NCBI GenBank assembly: GCA_026417845.1
Contig: JAOACM010000300.1
Span: 1 to 5,755 of the forward strand
From: Planctomycetota bacterium
Lineage (GTDB): Bacteria > Planctomycetota > SZUA-567 > H5-PLA8 > CALKMO01
Direction: 5' to 3'
Length of the DNA stretch: 5,755 nt
The notes below the pieces were generated by a model that had not been told where the DNA came from, made no database searches, and saw nothing but the letters and a program-made list of their open reading frames with translations. Shown here one piece after another: positions 1-5,741 of this stretch. The position numbers were made by a program, and so were the translations under genes. Every line of letters begins with the position of its first letter. The stretch's first letter is position 1.

Positions 1-1
1 C

Positions 2-661
2 CCTCCTCCCGGTTACCACTATCGTCCAAATCCACTCCCAACTTTAGCCTTTTCGCGGGCAGTTGTAAAAAAGAGCGGGCTGAAGCTCTTCGCCCTGTGC
101 TCCGACAGGGGCAAGGGGTTCTTCTCGGCGGATGCGCGGGCGGCGAACGTCGAGTTCACGATGGCGGCCGTCAGGCTCGCCGCCGACCTTGGCACGGGAG
201 TGGTCACCAGCCACATCGGCCACGTGCCGGAGGACGCGGGCGAACTCAGCGCCGGGAAAAAGGCCCTGTACGAGATAGGCGAGCACGCGAAATACCTGGG
301 CGTGACGTTCGCTACCGAGACGGGACCGGAAGATCCGCCGGCCCTGGCCGCCCTGCTCAATTCGATCGGCTCAGAGGGACTCGGCGTCAACTACGACCCG
401 GCAAATCTGGTCGGGAACGGCTTCGACCACATCGAAGGCGTCAGGCACCTGGCGAAGCGGATAAAACATACCCACGCCAAGGACCGCAAGCGCGGCGGGC
501 CTGAAGTTCCGCTGGGCGAGGGCGACGTGGACTTCCCGAAGTGGACGTCCGCGCTCCGCGCGGCCGGGTACGAAGGCCCGCTCACCATCGAGCGCGAGGG
601 GGGAGAGGACCGGGTCGGCGAGATCCGGCGGGCGGTCGAGTTCCTGAGGAAGCTGCCGTGA
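2..661 (+). CDS. Sugar phosphate isomerase/epimerase, 5'-truncated by window edge
   Basis: This is the C-terminal part of a xylose-isomerase-like TIM barrel (AP endonuclease 2 fold, PF01261 type), a cytoplasmic family that interconverts sugars or sugar phosphates using a divalent metal. The frame is open from base 2 to the TGA at 659-661, about 219 residues; full-length members usually have about 270-290. All four usual metal-ligand positions are visible: Glu in the ETG strand (codon 317-319), Asp in GVNYDPANL (395-397), His in HTHAKD (467-478 region) and Glu in TIERE (590-592). The segment EVPLGEGDVDFP is also typical of the family. The first Met, at 161, lies inside the barrel and is not the true start. 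Residues encoded before about base 75 are proline-rich with AT-ending codons, unlike the rest, and may not belong to the gene. The family is certain enough, but the substrate cannot be read from the sequence. Confidence 0.87.
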   Translation, partial: PPPGYHYRPNPLPTLAFSRAVVKKSGLKLFALCSDRGKGFFSADARAANVEFTMAAVRLAADLGTGVVTSHIGHVPEDAGELSAGKKALYEIGEHAKYLGVTFATETGPEDPPALAALLNSIGSEGLGVNYDPANLVGNGFDHIEGVRHLAKRIKHTHAKDRKRGGPEVPLGEGDVDFPKWTSALRAAGYEGPLTIEREGGEDRVGEIRRAVEFLRKLP

Positions 662-666
662 CCGCC

Positions 667-682
667 GCGGCCATGCGGCCGC
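667..682 (+). terminator. GC hairpin just after the isomerase gene, possible weak terminator
   Basis: GCGGCC and GGCCGC form a 6-bp stem with a 4-base loop, starting five bases after the TGA. No T-run follows, so it may only protect the 3' end or act with Rho. It could also be chance in GC-rich DNA. Confidence 0.2.
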
Positions 683-710
683 ACCTGTCCCGCGTCCCGG
701 CCATCTAGCC

Positions 711-801
711 TCCAAGGAAGATAGCGTCGGAATAGCTTTTGTTGCATAAAGGCTGTAAGGTCTTGATGTACAATGGGTTGCGTTATATCGTTCCAAGGAA
801 G
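711..801. repeat. Direct 10-base repeat TCCAAGGAAG, two copies
   Basis: TCCAAGGAAG occurs at 711-720 and 792-801, 81 bases apart, in the non-coding gap. A second near-repeat, GTAAGGT(C/A)TT, occurs at 755-764 and 816-825. The second copies of both lie in or next to the foldback at 737-863. The function is unknown; the repeats could be protein-binding sites or relics of a small duplication. Confidence 0.35.
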
Positions 802-863
802 GGCGACACTTGAACGTAAGGTATTTTTCTACATGGAGTTGCGACTTTAACTATGCAGCAAAA
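737..863. other. Nested foldback element: structured RNA or MITE-like remnant
   Basis: Four helices nest in order within 127 bases. The closing helix is TTTTGTTGCATA (737-748) with TATGCAGCAAAA (852-863), 12 bp with one G-U. Next is GTAAGGTC (755-762) with 843-851, 8 bp with one G-U and one bulged A. Then ATGTA (766-770) pairs with TACAT (830-834). The inner hairpin pairs 783-785 with 817-819 and 789-797 with 809-816, with one bulged C and an 11-base loop. The result is an irregular rod inside a low-GC island in GC-rich DNA, with a terminator-like hairpin eleven bases downstream on the + strand. A non-coding RNA (6S-like in overall shape only; no 6S signature was recognised) or a small inverted-repeat mobile element would both fit. 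The arm ends faintly recall insertion-sequence termini of the GGCTTTGTTG type. No target-site duplication flanks it, which argues somewhat for RNA. Confidence 0.4.
777..791. promoter_or_regulatory. Intergenic motif copy 1, GTTGCGTTATATCGT
   Basis: This 15-mer matches GTTGCGATATATCGT at 2061-2075 at 14 of 15 positions. Both copies lie in low-GC cores of intergenic gaps. The core approximates the palindrome CGATATATCG, which would suit a dimeric regulator. This copy overlaps the foldback element, so its conservation could instead reflect RNA structure. Confidence 0.25.
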
Positions 864-873
864 CCCAAGCTCG

Positions 874-893
874 AAGGCCGGAGCGGCCTTTGC
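874..893 (+). terminator. Terminator-like hairpin after the foldback element
   Basis: AAGGCC (874-879) pairs with GGCCTT (885-890) around a 5-base loop, and the 3' arm runs into TTTG. The T-run is short (three), so termination would be weak. It would define the 3' end of a transcript covering 737-863 on the + strand. Confidence 0.35.
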
Positions 894-1047
894 CGACCCC
901 TGCCTTCGCAGCCATACATCCCAGACCCGCGCCGGGCTGGCCGATTGCGGCGTTGCCCTTCGCTCATGGAACGCTTATGATGATCCGTGGGCCGACGCCA
1001 TGCGGGCGACATCGCTCCTGCCGGGCCATGGGCGGCCGGTTCTCGTC

Positions 1048-1053
1048 GGAGGA
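1048..1053 (+). promoter_or_regulatory. Shine-Dalgarno GGAGGA that fixes the start at 1061
   Basis: GGAGGA lies seven bases before the ATG at 1061. The frame is open further upstream, but no in-frame start there has a comparable site, so 1061 is chosen. Confidence 0.75.
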
Positions 1054-1060
1054 CAATCCG

Positions 1061-1831
1061 ATGTCCTTTGCCGATAGCGGGATGGGCAGCGGTTCCGGCG
1101 CCGGAGATCGCGGCGGTGCGGCCGTCACGGACGGGCGCGGTGGTCTGTCGCTCGCGGCCGTATTCGTGTGGATGGCCGTATGCTTCCTTGGAGTGGCGGT
1201 GCCGCTGCTGGCGCCCGACATGTCCGCGCTGGCGGCGGCATATCTCGACCCGCGGCGGGTCAACGAGGCGTTCTGGGGCGTTCTGGCGTGCGCGGCGATA
1301 CTGATCGTCCCGCCGCTTGTCCACGGCGCCGATCCGCTCCGGTACGGCTGGCGGGCTGCCGCGGTCAGGGCCGGGGTGCACGCGGTAGCGCTGGCAGGGA
1401 TCGCGATGCCCTTCGGCCTGATCGCCACGCGCTACTTCCCCCTCCAGCGGTACGCATATCTTGCGTGCCTGCTTTTTGTTGCGGCCGTTATGTTCGCTTC
1501 GCTTTCGGCCTGCGCGCTGGCGCCAAGCGCCTGTCATGCGGCCTCGTGCGCCGCGGCGGGGGGTATGCCGCTGGCCGCCTACCTGCTGTGGGAGTTCGGG
1601 ACGCTTGATCGCGGGGGCGCGGCGGCGCCGGCCGTCGGGCGCGCCGTCTCCGTGCTGCTCGATTATTCTCCGGTCTCCGGCGCGGTGAGGCCGCTGGCCG
1701 CGACCGCGCCCCTTGGCGCGTGGAATATACTCGGTCCGCCAGCGGTATATTTGTTTGCCGGGGCGGTTTTCATCCTGGCGCTCCGGCTGGCCGACCATTC
1801 ACGCGGCCGGCGCAGCCCGGATGCATGGTAG
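1061..1831 (+). CDS. Six-helix integral membrane protein, ABC-2-permease-like
   Basis: A 256-residue protein with a Gly/Ser/Asp-rich cytoplasmic N-terminus (residues 1-28) and about six hydrophobic helices at roughly 29-51, 71-90, 101-123, 131-154, 158-180 and 221-244. A longer soluble loop at 183-220 contains VLLDYSPVSGAV, similar in feel to the S-P-V segment of ABC-2 type transport permeases. Size and topology fit a permease subunit of a two-component ABC exporter, but I cannot name a family with confidence. No ATP-binding gene is adjacent in this window, so if it is a permease its partner is elsewhere or beyond the window. Codon third positions are strongly G/C in this frame, supporting it over the long antisense frame. 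No terminator with a T-run follows. Alternatives are an uncharacterised membrane protein or a membrane anchor. Confidence 0.82.
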   Translation: MSFADSGMGSGSGAGDRGGAAVTDGRGGLSLAAVFVWMAVCFLGVAVPLLAPDMSALAAAYLDPRRVNEAFWGVLACAAILIVPPLVHGADPLRYGWRAAAVRAGVHAVALAGIAMPFGLIATRYFPLQRYAYLACLLFVAAVMFASLSACALAPSACHAASCAAAGGMPLAAYLLWEFGTLDRGGAAAPAVGRAVSVLLDYSPVSGAVRPLAATAPLGAWNILGPPAVYLFAGAVFILALRLADHSRGRRSPDAW

Positions 1832-1888
1832 TGTCTGGCCCCCCCTTGAACGCGCTTAGAGCCTACCCAATAAACTTCCTGCCGGACA
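1832..1888. repeat. Imperfect inverted repeat TGTCTGGC / GCCGGACA
   Basis: TGTCTGGC (1832-1839), immediately after the stop codon, can pair with GCCGGACA (1881-1888), 8 bp with one G-U around 41 bases that include a C7 run. Such outward-facing pairs sometimes mark REP-like or small mobile-element remnants, but a chance pairing or simple 3'-end structure is equally possible. Confidence 0.2.
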
Positions 1889-2060
1889 GTGGGACTCGCT
1901 GAGCGTGTCGGAGGTTTTCGGATGGGCTCTTGGCGGCCGACGCTTCAGGGCCGGATGCTACGATCGCCCGGCGTGGAAGTCAGGCGCTGTCATGCGGCGC
2001 GACGTGGGGGGCACAATACGGTGGCGTACCCGGATTATCGCCCCACGGTTCTAGCATTGC

Positions 2061-2075
2061 GTTGCGATATATCGT
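2061..2075. promoter_or_regulatory. Intergenic motif copy 2, GTTGCGATATATCGT
   Basis: This is the second copy of the motif at 777-791 (14 of 15 identical), centred on the palindrome CGATATATCG, 206 bases before the secreted protein start. A TTGCGA/TAGTAA pair with 17-base spacing overlaps it (2062-2067 and 2085-2090). The -10 match is poor and the first motif copy has no such partner, so an operator is more likely than a -35 element. Confidence 0.25.
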
Positions 2076-2269
2076 CTATTAGCATAGTAAGAGGGTTGTG
2101 GTGTCATGCACATTGTGGAAAAACGAAAAATCGGGGAAGTCTTTCTGGAAAAAAAGTCACAATACTGGTAGACATATTATCCTTAAGGTATCGGGAGGCG
2201 GTTGACTTTCCGCTGGTGGAATCGTTTCGCGCCGGTCACGCGCGAGGGGGAAGGGGATTCGGGGAGGCT

Positions 2270-2274
2270 GGAGG
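2270..2274 (+). promoter_or_regulatory. Shine-Dalgarno GGAGG that fixes the start at 2282
   Basis: GGAGG sits seven bases before the ATG at 2282. The encoded N-terminus from this ATG is a textbook signal peptide, which decides between this start and the in-frame ATG at 1922. Confidence 0.8.
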
Positions 2275-2281
2275 TTTCGAC

Positions 2282-4144
2282 ATGAGAGGCCGACACGTCA
2301 GGGCTCTGGTGGGCGGGGTGCTTGGATCGTTGGCGGCGTTTTCGTACGCGCTGGCAACGGCGGAAGGGCAGGGTTCAGGATCGCGTGCGGCAACGATTCC
2401 CGGCCACGGGCTGGGCACGCTCGGGACCGTGATGCCTCTGGACTTCCTGACGGCGAACGATCTCGGCTACGTGATCGTCGGTACCAGGTTTACGCGGAAG
2501 TTCGACGCCTTCGGAGGCGTCAAGCCGTACTCGTTCCATTACCACAACAGCAACTTCCCGCCGTTCGCGGTCTTGTCGGCGGCCGGGTATATGGTCGGGA
2601 CGGCCGGGGCCGGATCGGCCGGGAACTATATCTTCAGCATTACCGTTCGCGACACTGCTGGGACGGTCCCGAACGTACACACGAAGGATTTCAGCATCTG
2701 GGTGCTGGACGACGCGCCGATCCATCCATGCATCGCTTACGTGGACCTGTACGGCCTGGCCAACCAGGTTAACCTGCCGCGCTATCCGCTGGTCGGCCCC
2801 ATGCAGTTCCCGCCTTATACCATTCCGCCGCGGGCCATAGACGCTGACTCGAACGGTGTGTACACGGTGGCCGAGGGGGGGATACCACTTGGGCAACCCT
2901 ATTTCGGGAAACTGGACGGCGTTGGCGGCGAACCGCTCTACGACTACCAGAACGGATTCTACTATAACTGGAGCATAGAGAGCGGCAACCTGCCGTCCGG
3001 CCTGAACCTGAGTGAGAACGGTACGGTGTTCGGTGTGGCCTATAAGGCGAATGAGACAGCCACCTTCCTGCCGGCTATGAGTGACAGGAAGGGGACGATC
3101 AACGGGAACCCCGTACCGGCGCCCGGGATGACGCTGGTGACGGCTGACAGCGGCGCGATCGGCAACTCGCTGGTGGCGACGGGGTCGGAGGCTTACTTCG
3201 AATACGGGCGTAACAACAGGGACTGGTTGTCGTTCAGGGCCTACGCGAACGGGAACGTGGCGAGCAGAAAGGGCGACCTGATCGGCGCGACGATGATATT
3301 CCTCTGGGGCGGCGCGTCTTTCGGTCCGTTCCTGGTGGACGACAAGGGGATCGTAAGGGAGGACACGCCGAACGGGACGTTCCTGGCGGCCGTAACCCCG
3401 TACACCGGCAGGGTGCGGATATCGGTAAAGCGGGCCAATTTGTCGGCGCTGGTCCGGGATCCGTCCGGCAAGCCCTTCGACGGATCCCAGACGAACGCGG
3501 ACGATCCGGACGTGGCGACCCACCTCATGATCAGCCGCACGCCGCTGCCCGCCGAGGAGACGCTCACTAACTATGTGAACATGGGCGGCACGACCGTGCT
3601 CAATTACGACTATCTGACCAGGTCGCCCGGCAAGGGAAGGCTCAAGTTCAGACTGGCCAGGACGGGCAAGACCCAGGGGGGCGTCTTCCAGATACTGTGG
3701 GCCAGGGCTACGGACGGGATCGAAGAGGTCAGCGGCAGGGTGGGTAACCGGTTCATCATCGAGTTCGTCGCGCTGGGCCTGGGCGACACCCGTTTCTCGA
3801 TCGCCCCGGGATCGGATGTATACCTCGCCCTGATGAACGCCACATACACGCTGCCTTCAAGCATGTTCACGACGACATCCGGCGGCGTGAAGCTGACAGC
3901 TCCGACACTCAGCATCAGGTCGCTCAGGATCGGCAACAATGGCAAGGGACGCCTGGTGACCGACTTCATCGCGTCTGAGACGACCGGCCTGCCCCAAGCC
4001 CACGACCAGCCGCACTTCACAAGGATGAAGATCGGGTTCGGAATCCAAGCCACGCTTGCCGACGGCACGCCATTCGCTGGCGAGGCGGGAACGGAGCTGT
4101 TCGCGACGGGCCGCATCTACAGGATGAAGCGGGAGAAGAACTGA
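2282..4144 (+). CDS. Secreted protein with two Ig-like domains and an EF-hand-like loop
   Basis: A 620-residue exported protein. The signal peptide has the basic start MRGRHVR, a hydrophobic core at residues 8-25 and a likely cleavage after ATA (27). Residues about 60-142 resemble a bacterial putative-Ig (He_PIG-type) domain: G-x-x-F at its start, FDAFGGVKPYSF in the middle and YIFSITVRDTAG at its end. Residues about 200-290 are a second, more divergent copy with GQPYFGKLDGVGG and GNLPSGLNLSENGTVFG. Between them, residues 187-198 (DADSNGVYTVAE) fit the 12-position EF-hand calcium loop. Residues 300-620 are beta-rich, and KG(R/D)L recurs at 330-333, 451-454 and 555-558, hinting at three related domains. 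There is one Cys (150), no C-terminal membrane helix and no LPxTG or PEP-CTERM-like tail, so it is probably periplasmic, released or bound non-covalently. No catalytic motif was recognised. A role in adhesion or surface binding is inferred from architecture only. Confidence 0.9.
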   Translation: MRGRHVRALVGGVLGSLAAFSYALATAEGQGSGSRAATIPGHGLGTLGTVMPLDFLTANDLGYVIVGTRFTRKFDAFGGVKPYSFHYHNSNFPPFAVLSAAGYMVGTAGAGSAGNYIFSITVRDTAGTVPNVHTKDFSIWVLDDAPIHPCIAYVDLYGLANQVNLPRYPLVGPMQFPPYTIPPRAIDADSNGVYTVAEGGIPLGQPYFGKLDGVGGEPLYDYQNGFYYNWSIESGNLPSGLNLSENGTVFGVAYKANETATFLPAMSDRKGTINGNPVPAPGMTLVTADSGAIGNSLVATGSEAYFEYGRNNRDWLSFRAYANGNVASRKGDLIGATMIFLWGGASFGPFLVDDKGIVREDTPNGTFLAAVTPYTGRVRISVKRANLSALVRDPSGKPFDGSQTNADDPDVATHLMISRTPLPAEETLTNYVNMGGTTVLNYDYLTRSPGKGRLKFRLARTGKTQGGVFQILWARATDGIEEVSGRVGNRFIIEFVALGLGDTRFSIAPGSDVYLALMNATYTLPSSMFTTTSGGVKLTAPTLSIRSLRIGNNGKGRLVTDFIASETTGLPQAHDQPHFTRMKIGFGIQATLADGTPFAGEAGTELFATGRIYRMKREKN

Positions 4145-4184
4145 GCGGACCGTCGCGGCCGCGCGCGGCGCCATGCTTTCGAAC

Positions 4185-4213
4185 GCCGCCCCGCAAAGGG
4201 GCGGCTTTTTTTT
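4185..4213 (+). terminator. Strong intrinsic terminator of the secreted protein gene
   Basis: GCCGCCCC (4185-4192) and GGGGCGGC (4198-4205) form a perfect 8-bp stem with loop GCAAA, followed by T8 (4206-4213), 40 bases after the stop codon. Confidence 0.95.
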
Positions 4214-4231
4214 GGCCGGCGGCCGGTGTAT

Positions 4232-4259
4232 CGCCTCTTTCCGGCTCGGGGCGTTTTTT
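4232..4259 (+). terminator. Second, backup terminator in tandem
   Basis: CGCCTC (4232-4237) pairs with GGGGCG (4248-4253), including one G-U, around a 10-base loop, and T6 follows at 4254-4259. It begins 19 bases after the first terminator's T-run and probably catches read-through before the next gene. Confidence 0.55.
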
Positions 4260-4354
4260 CCCGTGCTCAGGCATCCCGCGTTGTGATATGTATGATGTCC
4301 GTCGGGGTTATGCGCGTGCCGCAGTCAGGAGGGGAGAACGGGGGGGGCGGTGAG

Positions 4355-4360
4355 AGAGGG
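4355..4360 (+). promoter_or_regulatory. Shine-Dalgarno AGAGGG for the start at 4367
   Basis: AGAGGG lies six bases before the ATG at 4367. A stronger AGGAGGGG at 4327-4334 has no suitably spaced in-frame start after it. Earlier in-frame ATGs (around 4293-4312) lack good sites. Confidence 0.6.
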
Positions 4361-4366
4361 CTGGCC

Positions 4367-5365
4367 ATGGCATCGAACGCGGAATGGGACCTCAATAAGC
4401 TGGTCAGGGAGATGTGGGAATGGTGCAAGGATCCCGAGGTGGTCGAGACCAAGCGGACCAGGCCGATTCAGGAAATACGGGCCTTCCTGGCGCAGAAGAC
4501 GCACGATGACATTTACCGTCTCGTTTTCCCCCTTCAGTGGCTCGGCATGTGGGAGGGGGCCTATGGGGCGGCGCTCATACTGGGCGGGAAGGACGAAGGA
4601 TGGGTATCGTTGAACAAAGGGTTGTTGTTTCAGGTCTGGCACATGCGCATCGCCCTGCGCCTGTACGATCTGAATCCCATACCGCCCGAGCGCAAGGTGT
4701 TCCCCGTGTCGCAGGCGCAGGCGGCCAACGCGATAGCGCACGCGATAGCGGCAGGGTTCGAGGGAGAGATAGGCTGGCTTGCGGCGAGGATGAAGTCCGG
4801 CCTGAAGGACGGTTCTTTCGGCCGCGGGCTGCCAGCCACGCCGCTGGCCCCATATGTGCTTACGCTGCTGGACCTGCTGCGCATGGAGCCGATCGAGGAA
4901 ACCGCGCTGGGGCCGTACCAGGGGATAATCGAGTCGTGGACGGCCGACCCGGTGACTTTCATGGAGGCGCTCGGCGCGGCGTGCGATTATCACGTATCGA
5001 GGTTCCGCGCGGCGGAAGGCGCAACGGAAGAGCCGGAATTCGCCGACTACCCTTATGTCGTGTTTCCGGCGGAGATATCGGCGACGCTGCGGGTGCGGGC
5101 GGCGCTCGATATGAGCGCGGCGGCGCCGGATCACCCGCTGCTCAGCCCGCGCTTCACCGATCTGCCGGCCGGGATGCCGCCCATCCGCGACGCCGTCTTC
5201 GCGCACCTTGCGCGCGCTGCGAAGGAGGCGTTCCCGGATATTGACGCCGATATTTCCGCGGCCGGGGCAGCGAATGAAGCCGCCACCGGCAACGTGGCCG
5301 GTCCCGGCGGTCCGGAAGAAGGGAAGAAGAGGACTGGCAACATAGCCGCGGAGGCTGAAGCGTAG
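4367..5365 (+). CDS. Uncharacterised soluble alpha-helical protein
   Basis: A 332-residue protein with no signal peptide or membrane helix, so probably cytoplasmic. The body (residues 1-290) is predominantly helical and Trp-rich near the N-terminus (W7, W17, W19, W58, W62, W79, W91). Segments that look conserved are EGAYGAALILGGKDEGW (63-79), IESWTADPVTFMEALGAACDYH (188-209) and YPYVVFPAEISATLRVRAAL (228-247) followed by DHPLL. They recall, from memory only, a family of bacterial proteins of unknown function with CDYH and FPxE(I/L) signatures, distantly like some helical immunity proteins (Imm49 type). No toxin gene is present to support an immunity role. The tail (about 291-332) is Ala/Gly/Glu-rich and probably disordered. 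The gene stands alone between terminators. A TATGAT at 4291-4296 could be a -10 box, but no matching -35 was found. Confidence 0.88.
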   Translation: MASNAEWDLNKLVREMWEWCKDPEVVETKRTRPIQEIRAFLAQKTHDDIYRLVFPLQWLGMWEGAYGAALILGGKDEGWVSLNKGLLFQVWHMRIALRLYDLNPIPPERKVFPVSQAQAANAIAHAIAAGFEGEIGWLAARMKSGLKDGSFGRGLPATPLAPYVLTLLDLLRMEPIEETALGPYQGIIESWTADPVTFMEALGAACDYHVSRFRAAEGATEEPEFADYPYVVFPAEISATLRVRAALDMSAAAPDHPLLSPRFTDLPAGMPPIRDAVFAHLARAAKEAFPDIDADISAAGAANEAATGNVAGPGGPEEGKKRTGNIAAEAEA

Positions 5366-5407
5366 GCGTTTCCCTGCGACCGTCCGGCGCGGGGCGGCGG
5401 ACTGATA

Positions 5408-5433
5408 GGGAGGCGGTTGTTCGCCGTCCCTTT
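5408..5433 (+). terminator. Terminator-like hairpin after the helical protein gene
   Basis: GGGAGGCG (5408-5415) pairs with CGCC plus TCCC (5422-5430, one bulged G) around GTTGTT, followed by TTT. It starts 43 bases after the stop codon. The short T-run makes it moderate at best. Confidence 0.5.
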
Positions 5434-5520
5434 GCCCTGGTGCGCTTCATGTGGGAGGGATGTCGTACAGCCGGACGAAGAGGTGTCGAGGCTCCGCACG
5501 GAATACCGGTAAACGCATCG

Positions 5521-5604
5521 GGATCGGGTTTCACATATATCGGGGATCCAGGTCGCCGACATCGCCTCCGGAGGGATGGATCGTCGCATATCCGCACCCG
5601 ATCC
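5521..5604. repeat. Perfect 9-base inverted repeat GGATCGGGT / ACCCGATCC
   Basis: GGATCGGGT (5521-5529) and ACCCGATCC (5596-5604) are exact reverse complements 66 bases apart. The 10-base palindrome CCTCCGGAGG (5565-5574) lies between them. This could be an RNA stem enclosing a small structured region, or a short element's ends. Function unknown. Confidence 0.3.
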
Positions 5605-5736
5605 GCCAGTTGGATCCGCCTTCCCAGCCGCGGTCCAGCGGGTCTTGCGCGGGCTTTTACAAAGAGAAAAAGCAGGCGACAGATGTCCGGTTCCGGGAGT
5701 CTGAATATTAAAAGCGGCCGGCGGTGGGCGACGATT

Positions 5737-5741
5737 GGAGG
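5737..5741 (+). promoter_or_regulatory. Possible Shine-Dalgarno for a gene starting at or beyond the window end
   Basis: GGAGG is followed, 12 bases later, by AT as the final two bases of the window. An ATG would be completed if the next base is G. The spacing is long, so a start slightly further downstream cannot be excluded either. Confidence 0.2.

Larger units (their letters stand above)
1889..2281. other. Intergenic region with low-GC core upstream of the secreted protein gene
   Basis: The stretch 1832-2281 has no convincing gene. Its middle (about 2040-2200) is markedly AT-richer than the flanks and has A-runs, the palindromes CGATATATCG (2065-2074) and CCTTAAGG (2181-2188), and TAGCAT twice (2052-2057 and 2080-2085). 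The reading frame of the downstream gene stays open back to 1889, with a GGAGG before the ATG at 1922. Codons in this stretch end in A/T, and the predicted residues are Arg/Gly-rich without recognisable character, so it is treated as leader and promoter DNA. No promoter with two good hexamers was found. Confidence 0.5.

Noticed and set aside
19..390. A minus-strand frame ending TAREKAKVGSGFGR at the left edge
   Set aside because: Most of it is antisense to the clearly recognised TIM barrel; only the last few codons look protein-like, and they lie in the suspicious edge sequence.
737..863. A complete insertion sequence bounded by the 12-bp inverted ends
   Set aside because: Only 127 bases, no transposase frame inside, and no matching target-site duplication in the flanks; kept as a foldback element only.
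853..1077. A 74-codon + strand frame in the first gap
   Set aside because: Its ATG lies in the foldback arm, GGAG is 14 bases away, the composition has no protein-like character, and it overlaps the well-supported start at 1061.
851..1798. A 315-codon minus-strand frame opposite the membrane protein
   Set aside because: Arg/Gly/Pro/His-rich translation typical of an antisense shadow of a GC-rich gene; the + strand frame gives clear membrane helices and a good Shine-Dalgarno site.
2152..2207. Promoter hexamers TATTAT (2175-2180) and TTGACT (2202-2207)
   Set aside because: Neither has a partner hexamer at 16-18 bases, and they are in the wrong order to serve together.
2375..3523. A 382-codon minus-strand frame inside the secreted protein gene
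   Set aside because: Shadow of a GC-rich gene: Arg/Val-rich, no domains, no ribosome site recognised.
4325..5206. A 293-codon minus-strand frame opposite the helical protein
   Set aside because: Arg-rich antisense shadow; the + strand gene has a start site, coherent helices and codon bias.
5451..5711. An 86-codon + strand frame near the right edge
   Set aside because: GTG start without a spaced ribosome site, mixed codon use, no recognisable features, and it contains the inverted repeat.
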